NCBI GenBank assembly: GCA_027487435.1
Contig: JAIYDP010000116.1
Span: 1 to 64,000, forward strand
Direction of reading: 5' to 3'
From: Verrucomicrobiaceae bacterium
Lineage (GTDB): Bacteria; Verrucomicrobiota; Verrucomicrobiia; Verrucomicrobiales; Akkermansiaceae
DNA length: 64,000 bases
The notes under the pieces were generated by a model. The model was not told where the DNA came from and did not search any database. It worked only from the letters and a program-made list of their open reading frames with translations. Position numbers and translations under genes: made by a program. How positions within the stretch are numbered: the stretch's first letter is position 1; each line of letters starts with the position of its first letter. Shown one piece after another: positions 16,931 through 25,625 of the stretch.

Positions 16931-17371
16931 TTAGGAAATCACATTGACACCGACCAACCCAAACAGCGCGGCGGCGGCGAGTAAATGTTTGTCGTTGGAA
17001 TAGATTTCGGCGAAGCCATTTTCCGCTGCTGTAGCCAGATGTAGAGCATCGGCTGCGCGAAGGTAGGTGCTGGCTGGTGCCGAGGCGAAGACAGCTTCGA
17101 TTCGGTCAATGACGGCCTCGGTGAGCGGAAGAATTACAAGCGCCGTTGACGCGATGTCATCCTTCAGTTGCGCCATAAGAAGAAGATAGTCTGCTGTAGT
17201 CGCCGCCCCTTCTCTGACTTTTCGGAAGGCAGCTGAGGCGAACTCGCTTCGCGCATGTTGTGCTGTGTGGATCTCCCGTTGGGCAACCGCATGAGCCCGC
17301 ACATCGCTGCTTCCTGCTTCAGCAATCTGAAGTTTCAAGAGATAGTTGGTGTCATAGTAGGCAGGTTTCAT
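16931..17371 (-). CDS. vapC: PIN-domain toxin, VapC-like
   Basis: 146-residue PIN-domain ribonuclease, predicted toxin. Acidic residues of the fold are in place: Asp7 in MKPAYYDTNYLL, Glu in ARSEFASA, Asp in RAADALHLA and Asp in YSNDKHLL. Normal length. It is translated from an ATG that overlaps the antitoxin stop (ATGA at 17368-17371), the usual order antitoxin then toxin. It would cleave tRNA, rRNA or mRNA when freed from its partner. Confidence 0.88.
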   Translation of the reverse strand: MKPAYYDTNYLLKLQIAEAGSSDVRAHAVAQREIHTAQHARSEFASAAFRKVREGAATTADYLLLMAQLKDDIASTALVILPLTEAVIDRIEAVFASAPASTYLRAADALHLATAAENGFAEIYSNDKHLLAAAALFGLVGVNVIS

Positions 17372-17646
17372 CGAGCATCGCGTTCCTCAGAGATGATCTG
17401 GGTGGAGTCTGTGCCGCCGCTAAAAGCTCCGCTCGCCATCATCGCCTCATATTCAGGAAGTAGCTTGCGGTTGGCCCATTTCGATTGCGTGGAACCAACG
17501 GGGGGCGGAGAATTTTCCTCGCTCGCGATCGCGGCTTCGAGGAGATGGATCGTCTGCTGTGTGACGGAGCGTCGGTGCGTCGCGGCAATCTGTTTCAGTT
17601 TGTCGTGAAGATGTTCAGGGAAAGATTTGATGACGAGCGTTGCCAT
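17368..17646 (-). CDS. Antitoxin of the PIN-domain toxin (FitA/Arc-like)
   Basis: 92 residues. MATLVIKSFPEHLHDKLKQIAATHRRSVTQQTIHLLEAAI has the ribbon-helix-helix layout of FitA/Arc-type antitoxins: a short strand, then two helices. The C-terminal half, with charged and small residues, would wrap the toxin and block its active site. As in related pairs it probably binds its own promoter upstream of 17646. Overlaps the toxin gene by 4 bases. Confidence 0.85.
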   Translation of the reverse strand: MATLVIKSFPEHLHDKLKQIAATHRRSVTQQTIHLLEAAIASEENSPPPVGSTQSKWANRKLLPEYEAMMASGAFSGGTDSTQIISEERDAR

Positions 17647-17765
17647 GGTGACAAGATGGTAGCACTTTGCTTCCTTTTTGGCAACGAGTTTCTTACCTTA
17701 CTGCGAGCTGTGGACTTTGGAGGATGATACGAAATATTTTACTGCTTGTCGTCGTAGAGAATGGC

Positions 17766-18194
17766 ATGATTACGGATTTTTCTGAATGGCTGGCTGGGGT
17801 TTTGGCGGAGTTTTCTTGTCAGACGGGAACCATTCATCGAACCGCGGAAGACGGAGCGCATTTGAGCTTGGTGGCGCAGTGCGGGGTGCCGGATTTTTTG
17901 CACGATAAAATTCGCTACATTCCCTTCGGCAAAGGCATTGCTGGTGCGGCGGCATCAACACGGGAGCCAGTGGAGCTTTGCAATTTGCAAGAAGATCTCG
18001 GCGGCGTGGCGAAGCCGGACGCACGCAAGACCGCTGTGGCTGGCTCGCTGGCTGTGCCAATTTTTGCGCGGGATGGCAGCACGGTGCTTGGGGTCTTGGG
18101 GATCGGCATGACTTGCCCACATGAATTTTCTGAAGAGGAGAAAGCGGCGTTGATGAAAAAATCTGCGTTGCTGTGTGAGGAATTCTCGGCGTAG
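17766..18194 (+). CDS. GAF-domain protein
   Basis: 142-residue stand-alone GAF domain: DFSEWLAGVLAEFSCQTGTIHRTAEDG, then IPFGKGIAGAAASTREPVELCNL and SLAVPIFARDGSTVLGVLGIG, the usual order of GAF blocks. It probably binds a small ligand or senses redox; no output domain is present. Longer upstream starts exist (17667, 17724), but they add a hydrophobic stretch that overlaps the antitoxin promoter. The ATG at 17766 begins the conserved part. 39 bp before the KH-R3H gene, so probably co-transcribed. Confidence 0.72.
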   Translation: MITDFSEWLAGVLAEFSCQTGTIHRTAEDGAHLSLVAQCGVPDFLHDKIRYIPFGKGIAGAAASTREPVELCNLQEDLGGVAKPDARKTAVAGSLAVPIFARDGSTVLGVLGIGMTCPHEFSEEEKAALMKKSALLCEEFSA

Positions 18195-18233
18195 GGTTGA
18201 CCTTGGTAAAAGGATTCGATACATTTTGCCCGA

Positions 18234-18689
18234 ATGAATGCTCAAGACGCTGCAAAAAAAGTATTGGATACCATGTTGGGGCATTTGGGCTTCACGGCCA
18301 CGATTGAGTTGGAAGAGGATGCCGAGGGTCATTGCCTGCAAATCCAAACGGCAGATCCAGCCTTGCTGATCGGTCACGAAGGGGATCGCTTGGATGACTT
18401 GCAGTATTTGGTGAATCGCTTGCTGCGCAAACATTACGAGGAACCACCACGCATCAAGGTGGACTGCAATCACTTCCGCAGCATGCAGGAGCAAAAATTG
18501 CGCGAGGAAGTGCTATCGCTCGCCGATAAGGTTCGGGGCAGCGGCAGGCCATTTCAAATGCGTCCACTCAATGCGTACTATCGGCGCTTGGTGTATCAGT
18601 TTCTGCTGAATGATTCGGAAATCGAAGCGACTTCTCCGAGCGGTGAGTCGCGCTTGAAGCGGATCACTCTCCAACAAAAACAATCGTAA
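18234..18689 (+). CDS. KH-R3H RNA-binding protein (Jag/KhpB-like)
   Basis: 151 residues. N-terminal KH-type domain with IQTADPALLIGHEGDRLDDLQYLVNRLL (the GxxG-like IGHEG loop), then an R3H domain containing RKHYEEPPRIKVDCNHFR...SLADKVRGSGRPFQMRPLNAYYRRLVYQFL. This is the C-terminal half of Jag/SpoIIIJ-associated proteins (KhpB) without the N-terminal Jag domain. The family binds single-stranded RNA and affects cell division and membrane-protein biogenesis in Gram-positives. No yidC is nearby. 4 bp before the DoxX gene. Confidence 0.82.
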   Translation: MNAQDAAKKVLDTMLGHLGFTATIELEEDAEGHCLQIQTADPALLIGHEGDRLDDLQYLVNRLLRKHYEEPPRIKVDCNHFRSMQEQKLREEVLSLADKVRGSGRPFQMRPLNAYYRRLVYQFLLNDSEIEATSPSGESRLKRITLQQKQS

Positions 18690-18693
18690 TTGT

Positions 18694-19164
18694 ATGAAAA
18701 AGATGCTGTTCAGCAATCAGTTGCCGCAATCCTTGTTGTCGGTGGCGTTGTTGTTGTTGCGCTGTGCGGTAGCGATGCTGATGTTTTTCGGCCATGGTTT
18801 GCCGAAGATCCAGAAATTTGATGAAATGAGTGAGAAGTTTCCCGTGCCTGCGATTTTCGCGCGTTGGATGAACTCGACGACTTCCTTAGGTTTGGTGATT
18901 TTTGCCGAGGTGTTGTGCTGCGCGTTTCTGGTTTTGGGAATCGCGACGCGCTGGAGCGCAGCGATGCTTGCCATCGTGATGCTGGTTGCAGCATTTTCGA
19001 TTCATGCCGCTGACCCGCTATTTTACCATCCGGGCATGACGGGAGGTTTCAAGGAGTTGGCGGTGCTGTATGTCGTACCTGCGGTGTTTCTGTTGCTGAC
19101 GGGGGGTGGTAGTTTTGCTATTGATGCGCGCCTCAACCGAGAAAAGCGCCGGATGTTTCGCTAA
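18694..19164 (+). CDS. DoxX family membrane protein
   Basis: 156 residues with four transmembrane helices. LLLLRCAVAMLMFFGHGLPKIQKF at the start and FAEVLCCAFLVLGIATRWSA in the middle are typical DoxX/SURF4-like blocks. The family is linked to redox or thiol homeostasis in some bacteria, but the activity here is unknown. It follows the KH-R3H gene by 4 bp and precedes the thioesterase by 11 bp, so it is probably in one operon with them. Confidence 0.82.
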   Translation: MKKMLFSNQLPQSLLSVALLLLRCAVAMLMFFGHGLPKIQKFDEMSEKFPVPAIFARWMNSTTSLGLVIFAEVLCCAFLVLGIATRWSAAMLAIVMLVAAFSIHAADPLFYHPGMTGGFKELAVLYVVPAVFLLLTGGGSFAIDARLNREKRRMFR

Positions 19165-19175
19165 GCGAGAAACCT

Positions 19176-19529
19176 ATGGAAACACAACGCCTGGTTCTGC
19201 CTGCGGATTTGAATCAATTTGGTTACCTCTTTGGTGGCCGATTGCTGGCATGGGTGGATGAGGCATCGTGGATTGCCGCTTCGATGGATTTCCCGCGTTG
19301 TCGCTTTGTGACAGTGGCCATGGATCAAGTGGAATTCCGCCGCAGTGTGCGCGAGGGGACAATTCTGGCGATTTCAGCAAAGCGACTGCGGCTTGGACAC
19401 ACTTCCGTCACCTATGCGGTAGAAGTGCGCGATGTGTTGCACCAACCGGATGCGTTGTTGTTTGCGACGAAGGTGACATTTGTCCACGTGGATTTGCATG
19501 GGGCGAAACAACAGATTCCGTATGAATGA
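19176..19529 (+). CDS. Acyl-CoA thioesterase, hotdog fold
   Basis: 117 residues, a single hotdog domain: NQFGYLFGGRLLAWVDEASWIAA has the catalytic Asp/Glu and the hot-dog helix of YciA/BACH-type acyl-CoA thioesterases, and VAMDQVEFRRSVREGTILAISAKR is the second conserved block. It would release free CoA from acyl-CoA in the cytoplasm. The stop overlaps the start of the reductase gene by 8 bases (19522-19529). Confidence 0.83.
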   Translation: METQRLVLPADLNQFGYLFGGRLLAWVDEASWIAASMDFPRCRFVTVAMDQVEFRRSVREGTILAISAKRLRLGHTSVTYAVEVRDVLHQPDALLFATKVTFVHVDLHGAKQQIPYE

Positions 19530-20511
19530 GCGATTGATCATTCGCGCATTTGGCGCGCCAACTGAGGTGGGAGAGAGGATCGTGGAAGATGTGGAGCGGC
19601 TCCCGTTGGCCGTGGGCGAAGTACGTGTGAAGATCCTTGCTTCGCCGATCAATCCGGCGGATACGAACTGGATGGAGGGCACCTACGGAGTGAAGCCGAT
19701 CTTGCCAGAAACGCCGGGCAGCGAGGCTTGCGCCGAGGTGATCGAATCGCGATCGCTATTGCACGCGGTGGGTTCGCGGGTGATTTTTTTGGGCTATGCC
19801 CATGGTTGGCAAGGAGAACGCATCGCGCGGGAGGAGGAGATTTTCTCTATACCGTCAACCCTAGCGGCAGAACAGCTCGCGATGCTGAAGGTCAATCCAG
19901 CCACGGCCTGGCTCATGCTGCAAAGTTTCGGGACCTTACCAAAGAACGGCGCGGTTTTGCAAAATGCAGCGAACTCGGGTGTGGGGCAATGCGTGGCACA
20001 AATCGCCCGCGCTCTAGGCATACCCTGCGTACATTTTTTGCGCCGCAAGGAGGATCATGAATGGCTGCTTGGCTTGGGAGCCGAGGCGGTGTTTTCCGAT
20101 GATGCAGACGGGCAAGAACAAGCGCGTTGTTACCTTCGGGAAAAGGGCTTACATGCAGTACTTGCATTCAACGCGGTGGGTGGTGAGAGTGCGCTGCGTC
20201 TGCTGGACTTACTCGCGCCAGAGGGACTGCATTTGACCTACGGCGCGATGTCGCGTAGGCCGCTGACTGTGCCAAACAAGTTTCTCATTTTTCAAAACAT
20301 TCGCGTCCAAGGCTTCTGGCTGACTTCGTGGATGAAGGGCGCAGCGGCAGAAGAGGTGCGCGATGTTTACTCCCAATTGCTGGCGTTGATGGAAGCTGGA
20401 ATGTTAGAGCAACGCGTCGATTCTCGCTATCGATTAAGCGACGCCACAGCAGCATTAGAAAGAAATGCGACGGAGGAGCGGCGGGGAAAAGTTATGTTTT
20501 TGATGGACTAG
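19522..20511 (+). CDS. Medium-chain reductase, enoyl-thioester reductase (MECR)-like
   Basis: 329 residues of the MDR superfamily. An N-terminal GroES-like part (ILASPINPADTNWMEGTYGVKP, TPGSEACAEVIE) is followed by a Rossmann domain with QNAANSGVGQCVAQIARALGIPCVHF. NPAD and the NSGVGQ cofactor motif fit mitochondrial-type 2-enoyl thioester reductase (MECR/Etr1) better than zinc-dependent alcohol dehydrogenases; no zinc-binding cysteines are present. The likely reaction is NADPH-dependent reduction of a trans-2-enoyl-CoA or ACP. The start ATG at 19522 lies within the thioesterase 3' end. Its TAG stop shares the palindrome CTAG with the stop of the convergent moxR gene. Confidence 0.8.
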   Translation: MNERLIIRAFGAPTEVGERIVEDVERLPLAVGEVRVKILASPINPADTNWMEGTYGVKPILPETPGSEACAEVIESRSLLHAVGSRVIFLGYAHGWQGERIAREEEIFSIPSTLAAEQLAMLKVNPATAWLMLQSFGTLPKNGAVLQNAANSGVGQCVAQIARALGIPCVHFLRRKEDHEWLLGLGAEAVFSDDADGQEQARCYLREKGLHAVLAFNAVGGESALRLLDLLAPEGLHLTYGAMSRRPLTVPNKFLIFQNIRVQGFWLTSWMKGAAAEEVRDVYSQLLALMEAGMLEQRVDSRYRLSDATAALERNATEERRGKVMFLMD

Positions 20512-21512
20512 CCTTGGCTGAGAGTCTTAGGCGTGGCGTTGGCTTGGAAGGGCACTTCTAGCAAAATGGCTTGAATGATGTCGTTAGCGGTAAGTCCTTC
20601 GATGCGAGCGTTGTATTCCAACACGATGCGGTGGCGCATCACGGCCGGTGCCACAGATCGCACATCTTCGAAGGAGGCATGTGTGCGTTCATTCATCACC
20701 GCACGGGCGCGCGCAGCAGATGCAAGCGAAAGTGCCGCACGAGGCGAAGCACCAAAGCGAATCCCTCGAGCCGCGGCAGATTGTCCATGGTGACTCGCAT
20801 CGACGAGACGAGCGATATAGTTCGCCACAGGGTCAGGCAAATAGACACGTTTCACCAGCTCCAGAACGGACTGCAGTGTCTCCGCCGTCATGATGGCCTC
20901 CACGTGTGGCTCGGTACCGAGTTCACGGTGCGAAACGATGCGTTGGAGAGTTTCGACGCTATTTCGTGTGACCTCAAGCTTGAAAAGAAAGCGGTCGAGC
21001 TGTGCTTCAGGAAGCGGGTAAGTACCTTCGAGCTCAATGGGGTTTTGGGTGGCGAGAACAAAAAACGGCACTGGTAGCGGATGCGTAGTACCAAGCACGG
21101 TTACTCGTCGTTCTTGCATCGCCTCCAGCAGAGCGGACTGGGTTTTGGGAGACGCGCGGTTGATTTCATCTGCCAGCAAGATGTTGGTAAACATCGGGCC
21201 TGGCTGGAAAACAAATTCGCGGCGGCCATCGACCTCCTGCAGCACGGGATTTCCTGTGATGTCACCGGGCAAGAGATCGGGCGTGAACTGCACGCGCTTG
21301 GTGCCGAGGTGCAGCGAGCGCGACAAGCCTTTGACCAACTCCGTTTTTCCCAGCCCTGGAAGACCTTCTAACAAAATGTGTCCACGCGCCAAAACACCGG
21401 TGATCACAAGGTCGATCAGATCCTGTTGGCCGAAAAGAACTTGGTTGAGAGCTTGGTTGAGTGAGCGGATGTGTTTGGCGGCCTCGATGACCTCGGTTTC
21501 TGACGCATGCAT
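20508..21512 (-). CDS. moxR: MoxR family AAA+ ATPase
   Basis: 334-residue AAA+ ATPase. Walker A is EGLPGLGKTELVKG, Walker B NILLADEINRASPKTQ, followed by sensor 1 FVLATQNPIELEGTYPLPEAQLDRFLFK and the C-terminal lid domain. MoxR proteins act as chaperones that load metals or activate VWA-domain partners. It lies 48 bp downstream of the membrane/coiled-coil gene on the same strand, which probably forms its partner module. No DUF58 or VWA gene is visible next to it, unusual for this family. Confidence 0.92.
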   Translation of the reverse strand: MHASETEVIEAAKHIRSLNQALNQVLFGQQDLIDLVITGVLARGHILLEGLPGLGKTELVKGLSRSLHLGTKRVQFTPDLLPGDITGNPVLQEVDGRREFVFQPGPMFTNILLADEINRASPKTQSALLEAMQERRVTVLGTTHPLPVPFFVLATQNPIELEGTYPLPEAQLDRFLFKLEVTRNSVETLQRIVSHRELGTEPHVEAIMTAETLQSVLELVKRVYLPDPVANYIARLVDASHHGQSAAARGIRFGASPRAALSLASAARARAVMNERTHASFEDVRSVAPAVMRHRIVLEYNARIEGLTANDIIQAILLEVPFQANATPKTLSQG

Positions 21513-21560
21513 AGTGTTGGGAAAAATAGGGAATCTTTTGGGTGATTGTCGTTGGCTTTG

Positions 21561-22931
21561 TTATTCGAAGAATTTTTTCAATGCTTTCTGCTCTTCTGGA
21601 TCGAGCGAATCTCGCCAGACGCGGTCGCCGCCACGGCCCGTTGCCGAGGTGGCGCCCCCACTGCTGAGTTGAGTCGCGGATTTCTCGACATCGTGCTCGC
21701 CATCCTGCAATTCCAAAAGATCGCCCGGCAAGGCTTTTGAGAGATCTTGTGCTTGCAAGCCCTGCATTTTTCCATCTTCGAATTCTTTCGAACCTTTTCC
21801 TAACAAGTTCGGGTCGTGCCCCGGGCCGCGGGTTGGCGCACCTTGTCCTGTGCCTTCTTGATCCTCACCTTCGCCTACATCCCCCTCGTCCTGGCCTTCA
21901 CCTTCGCCTTCTTTGTCACCAGGATGGCTACCATCGGCATTCAATTCATCCGACCAATCCTCCCCACCTGCGCCTGCTTCGCCGAGTTGATCGGCATTTT
22001 TTTGCAAATTGTCTTTGAGCTGCTGCATTTGTTCGGGAGTGAGCGCTTTTTCCAGTTGTTGGGGATCCAATCCTTTGAGTTGATCAAGCAGGCCAAGATT
22101 GGGCTTCATGGCACCTTTTTTTATGCCATCGAGTGCTTGCTCAAATTCATTCGCCTGACGTGCGCGTTCGCCATCAGACATCTTCGTATTTTTTTCTAAC
22201 GATCCTAGAGCTTTCGCGGCGCGTGAGAGATCACCTTCGAGTTTTTTCAACTCCTCGCGATGCTGCTTGCGCATGGTATCCGTGGCCTCCATGGAGGAAT
22301 GGCTGAACCATTCTTGCGGATCCTGAGAGCGCAGTTCGTTGATTTTTTTGCGGACTTGTTCGATGTATTCTTGATCGACCGCTTGCTCTTGTTCGAGCTG
22401 GTTCAGTTCGCCCTCGGTAGCAAGCCAAGATTGCGGCTGATCCGGCACAGCCACGGGTGGGATGATGCGATCCATGGGAATCCAAACAGCCGCCGCAAGC
22501 AAGAGCAGTGCTGACAGCGGCGCATAGAGGCTACGCAACCAATTCCAACGCAGGCCGGCATGCACTTGATCCGGACATGGTGGCCATACGCACACACCTG
22601 CGCGAGCAGCCGATAGGGCGCTGCGCAAACGCATGGCGGCTTCCATGCGGATAAACGCTTGATCCACGGACTCAAATTTCTTGCGCGAAAGAAATGCGCA
22701 CAACAACCCGAGCAAGACCAAGGCGAGCAAAGAAAAGCATGCAGGCTGCCACCATGGCATGTTGGGGATTTGACGGCGCAAAAGGAGTACGACGCACGTG
22801 GCAACAAGACCGAGCAGCATAACCGGACCAGCGATAGCCTCCAAGCACCAAGCCAAATTCACCATGCGGGCCGTGCGGCGTGCATGGTTTTCCCATTGCG
22901 CTTGTGCGTTGATCTCACTCACGAAAAACAT
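21561..22931 (-). CDS. Membrane-anchored coiled-coil protein linked to MoxR
   Basis: 456 residues. The N-terminal third has three hydrophobic segments (about 30-50, 62-80, 135-150). From about 170 on the protein is charged and helical, with long coiled-coil stretches such as ELNQLEQEQAVDQEYIEQVRKKI. Near 330-370 comes an acidic, glycine-rich, low-complexity stretch (GEGEGQDEGDVGEGEDQEG). It resembles the large membrane proteins often found with moxR/DUF58 clusters. I infer a scaffold in the inner membrane. 48 bp before moxR. Confidence 0.6.
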   Translation of the reverse strand: MFFVSEINAQAQWENHARRTARMVNLAWCLEAIAGPVMLLGLVATCVVLLLRRQIPNMPWWQPACFSLLALVLLGLLCAFLSRKKFESVDQAFIRMEAAMRLRSALSAARAGVCVWPPCPDQVHAGLRWNWLRSLYAPLSALLLLAAAVWIPMDRIIPPVAVPDQPQSWLATEGELNQLEQEQAVDQEYIEQVRKKINELRSQDPQEWFSHSSMEATDTMRKQHREELKKLEGDLSRAAKALGSLEKNTKMSDGERARQANEFEQALDGIKKGAMKPNLGLLDQLKGLDPQQLEKALTPEQMQQLKDNLQKNADQLGEAGAGGEDWSDELNADGSHPGDKEGEGEGQDEGDVGEGEDQEGTGQGAPTRGPGHDPNLLGKGSKEFEDGKMQGLQAQDLSKALPGDLLELQDGEHDVEKSATQLSSGGATSATGRGGDRVWRDSLDPEEQKALKKFFE

Positions 22932-23048
22932 TCTAGGTTTTTTGCTTCATTTGGCAAGCACTCATCATTTCCTTTGCAGATGGGGATTTCAGGTTGAAGC
23001 GAACCAACGCCCATTCTATCGTCAAGGGCGAGCCTATCTTACCCAACT

Positions 23049-23714
23049 ATGAAACACCTTATCGATCTCACATTGACCATGCGTCCTAGCATGCGTGGCG
23101 TTTCTTGGGAACAGGCGAAAAGCACTGAAATCGACGGATGGAATACCCGAAACTTGCATCTCTACTCCCATGCCGGAACCCACATGGATGCGCAAACGCA
23201 TTTTGCTGCTGGGCCTGGAACCATCGATCACACTCCACTGGAACGCTGCATGGGTGTTGCATGGGTCGTTCATCTCGCAGGCATTGCTGACCGTGCGCTC
23301 ATCACCATCGACGATCTGGGCGCGCTGGCAGAAACGTTTCCTGCTGGCGATTGCTTGCTCTTGCGCACCGATTGGTCAAAGCACATTGACGACCCGCAAC
23401 GCTACCGTGATCGGCTACCACGCATTTCTGAAGATCTGGCCCGCTGGTGTGTGGAAAAACAGGTCAACGTCCTCGGCGTAGAGCCTCCCTCGGTGGCAGA
23501 TGTGAATCACAAACAGGAACTCACGTTGATTCATAAAATTTTGTTAGAAGCGAACATTACGATAGTGGAAGGCCTAACGAATCTCGATCAACTTACCCAA
23601 GAGAAGGTCTTTTTTATTGCTGCGCCATTAAAAATAGAAGGGGGAGACGGCGCCCCTTGCAGAGCCTTTGCGATCATGGGCAAGACAACAAACGCGCAGA
23701 TTCCTTTCCTGTAA
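23049..23714 (+). CDS. Cyclase family protein (kynurenine formamidase-like)
   Basis: 221 residues with the metal-binding signature HAGTHMDAQTHF (HxGTHxDxxxH) of the cyclase/KynB amidohydrolase family. The remainder (LLRTDWSKH, LGVEPPSVAD) also fits. Such enzymes hydrolyse amides or lactone-like bonds, such as N-formylkynurenine, with Mn or Zn. No kynurenine pathway genes are adjacent, so the substrate is open. Short intergenic gaps on both sides; convergent with the sulfatase gene 37 bp away. Confidence 0.83.
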   Translation: MKHLIDLTLTMRPSMRGVSWEQAKSTEIDGWNTRNLHLYSHAGTHMDAQTHFAAGPGTIDHTPLERCMGVAWVVHLAGIADRALITIDDLGALAETFPAGDCLLLRTDWSKHIDDPQRYRDRLPRISEDLARWCVEKQVNVLGVEPPSVADVNHKQELTLIHKILLEANITIVEGLTNLDQLTQEKVFFIAAPLKIEGGDGAPCRAFAIMGKTTNAQIPFL

Positions 23715-23751
23715 TCCCAGTTTCGAAGCCTAGCCGACTCTTTCTGGCGAT

Positions 23752-25038
23752 CTACTTCGGATCTCGGCTGTATCCGTCCAATAATGTCTTCAACCGCTTC
23801 ACTTCCTCGGGCATCTTTTCCGCCAAATTGACTTTTTCTGCTGGGTCGTTCTTCAAATCAAATAATTCGATTTCATCCGATAGTTTGGCAAAATTTCGTT
23901 TATCATCCTTAGGCTTTTCAGGACCTGGCACGATCAATTTCTTCCATCCGTCGATCACGGTGAGCGCTACTTGGCTTTTGAGCGGATCCTCAAGATCCAC
24001 GATGTCGTGACTGTAAGCCTGCACTTCCAGTGACTTGCGCGCCTTCATCGCGACGCGATCCCGCAGGTCGAGACCGGGAAGTTTCTCCGGTGGTTTTACA
24101 CCCGCCACATTCAAAATCGTTGGCACGAAATCCAGAATCGATGCTAGCGTTTCCTCATCGCGTGCTTGAGGCACCTTACCTGGCCAACGCACGAACATCG
24201 GTGTACGGATGCCATTTTCATAAGGTGTGAGCTTAGCCCTGCCGCCTTCATATCCATGCTCGGGATCCCAGCCATTGTCGGCGAGATACAATATCACGGT
24301 GTTTTCCTTAAGTCCTTTTTTTTCCAACCACTGGTCCATCTCACCGCATGTTTCATCGAGCCACTCGATCATGGCATGATAGGATTCGGCATGCGGAGTT
24401 GGGCCCTTGCCACGATATTTGCTCAACAACCTTTCGGGGGGATTATGCGGATCATGCGGTAACAGCGGCGCGTGCCAGATGAAAAACGGCTTTTTCTGCT
24501 CAATCGCTTTATCGATAAACTGAAAGATCGGGTCCATTCCCTTGCGTCCGATGGTCAATCCACTACCGCCATGGCGGTCGCGTTTCGCCGTCATGCCGTG
24601 GGTGAAGCCCATGTCGCTGAAAGAGGAATTCCACAATTTACCTGTTTGAAACGTCAGATAACCAGCATTGGTGAGAGCTTTTGGCAAGAGGACTTTGTTC
24701 TCTAACAGTCGCTCGCGTAGGGGATCTCGCGCTGTTTTGGTGCGAGCCGCTAGATCATTGCCTGTGATGCCGTGATCGCGTGGTGATTTTCCAGTCAGTA
24801 AGGTCGCTAATGACGGCGAGCAAACTGGCGTCACATAGCCTCGCGTATAGAGCAAACTCTCACCTGCCATCCGGTCAAGATTCGGGGTCTTTACCAGCTT
24901 ATGCCCCATGAATCCATAGTGCGACCATGTGTGATCATCGGAAATGATCAGAATAATGTTCGGCGCTTTGCTCTCCGCTCGGGAAATCCACGCGGTCGAG
25001 AGGACAAATAGCAGCGAGTAGAGCAATCGTAGTTTCAT
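23752..25038 (-). CDS. Exported sulfatase with atypical C-x-P-x-L motif
   Basis: 428 residues. Sec signal MKLRLLYSLLFVLSTAWISRA. The type I sulfatase fold starts with IILIISDDHTWSHYG (metal-binding Asp34-Asp35). The formylglycine site is CSPSLATLLTG: Cys73 is present, but Leu77 stands where the classic motif C-x-P-x-R has Arg. Related sulfatase-like proteins with CRPSL are, as I recall, frequent in Planctomycetes, so the change may be tolerated by another maturation enzyme or may mark a different hydrolase activity. The frame begins with a TTG at 25047; the ATG at 25038 is preferred. No sulfatase-modifying enzyme gene is in the window. Confidence 0.87.
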   Translation of the reverse strand: MKLRLLYSLLFVLSTAWISRAESKAPNIILIISDDHTWSHYGFMGHKLVKTPNLDRMAGESLLYTRGYVTPVCSPSLATLLTGKSPRDHGITGNDLAARTKTARDPLRERLLENKVLLPKALTNAGYLTFQTGKLWNSSFSDMGFTHGMTAKRDRHGGSGLTIGRKGMDPIFQFIDKAIEQKKPFFIWHAPLLPHDPHNPPERLLSKYRGKGPTPHAESYHAMIEWLDETCGEMDQWLEKKGLKENTVILYLADNGWDPEHGYEGGRAKLTPYENGIRTPMFVRWPGKVPQARDEETLASILDFVPTILNVAGVKPPEKLPGLDLRDRVAMKARKSLEVQAYSHDIVDLEDPLKSQVALTVIDGWKKLIVPGPEKPKDDKRNFAKLSDEIELFDLKNDPAEKVNLAEKMPEEVKRLKTLLDGYSRDPK

Positions 25039-25112
25039 CTCTATCAATAACGTTGGGCAGCAGCATCGCCTATCAAGGAAAGATAAAGCTTGTCGTTTCT
25101 GACATTACCCTT

Positions 25113-25625
25113 TCACCACAGCGATGCGAGACGTTGGAGTGCTGAGCGATCAATGTCATCAAATGCTGCAAGTAGCGTAGAATCAACATCGAGAACACCG
25201 ATCATCGTACCTTGTAGAAACCATGGCACGACGATCTCACTTTCGGAGCGTGAATCGCAGGCAATATGCCCAGGAAATGCATGCACGTCTTCCACAACAA
25301 CCGCCTCGCCTTTCCTCCATGCCGCACCACAAACGCCCCGCTCATACGGAATTGCCAAGCAAGCTGGCGTGCCTTGATACGGCCCAACGCGAAGCATGCC
25401 ATCGACGTCCCGATAGTATCCCGTCCAAAAATAGTGCGGCATGCGGTGATGCAAAACCGCGACGATGGTGCTTAAAATGGTCATCGTATCGGTCACGCCA
25501 TGGAGAATGGCTCGTAGCTCGGACTCACATTGTTCATAGAGCGCAGACTTCTCCTCGTGACTGGGAATTCTGGGCGCTTCGTGGAGAGAAATGGAACCCT
25601 CTTTTCGTTCTTCGTTCAAGTTCAT
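25113..25625 (-). CDS. msrC: Free methionine-(R)-sulfoxide reductase (fRMsr)
   Basis: 170 residues, a GAF-domain enzyme that reduces free Met-R-sulfoxide. The three cysteines of the family are present in context: GPYQGTPACLAIPYERGVCGAAW (Cys89, Cys99) and VHAFPGHIACDSRSESEIVVPW (Cys123). The spacing and neighbouring residues match E. coli YebR. Cytosolic, reduced again by thioredoxin. Its ATG overlaps the stop of the hydrolase gene upstream (ATGA at 25622-25625). Confidence 0.93.
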   Translation of the reverse strand: MNLNEERKEGSISLHEAPRIPSHEEKSALYEQCESELRAILHGVTDTMTILSTIVAVLHHRMPHYFWTGYYRDVDGMLRVGPYQGTPACLAIPYERGVCGAAWRKGEAVVVEDVHAFPGHIACDSRSESEIVVPWFLQGTMIGVLDVDSTLLAAFDDIDRSALQRLASLW

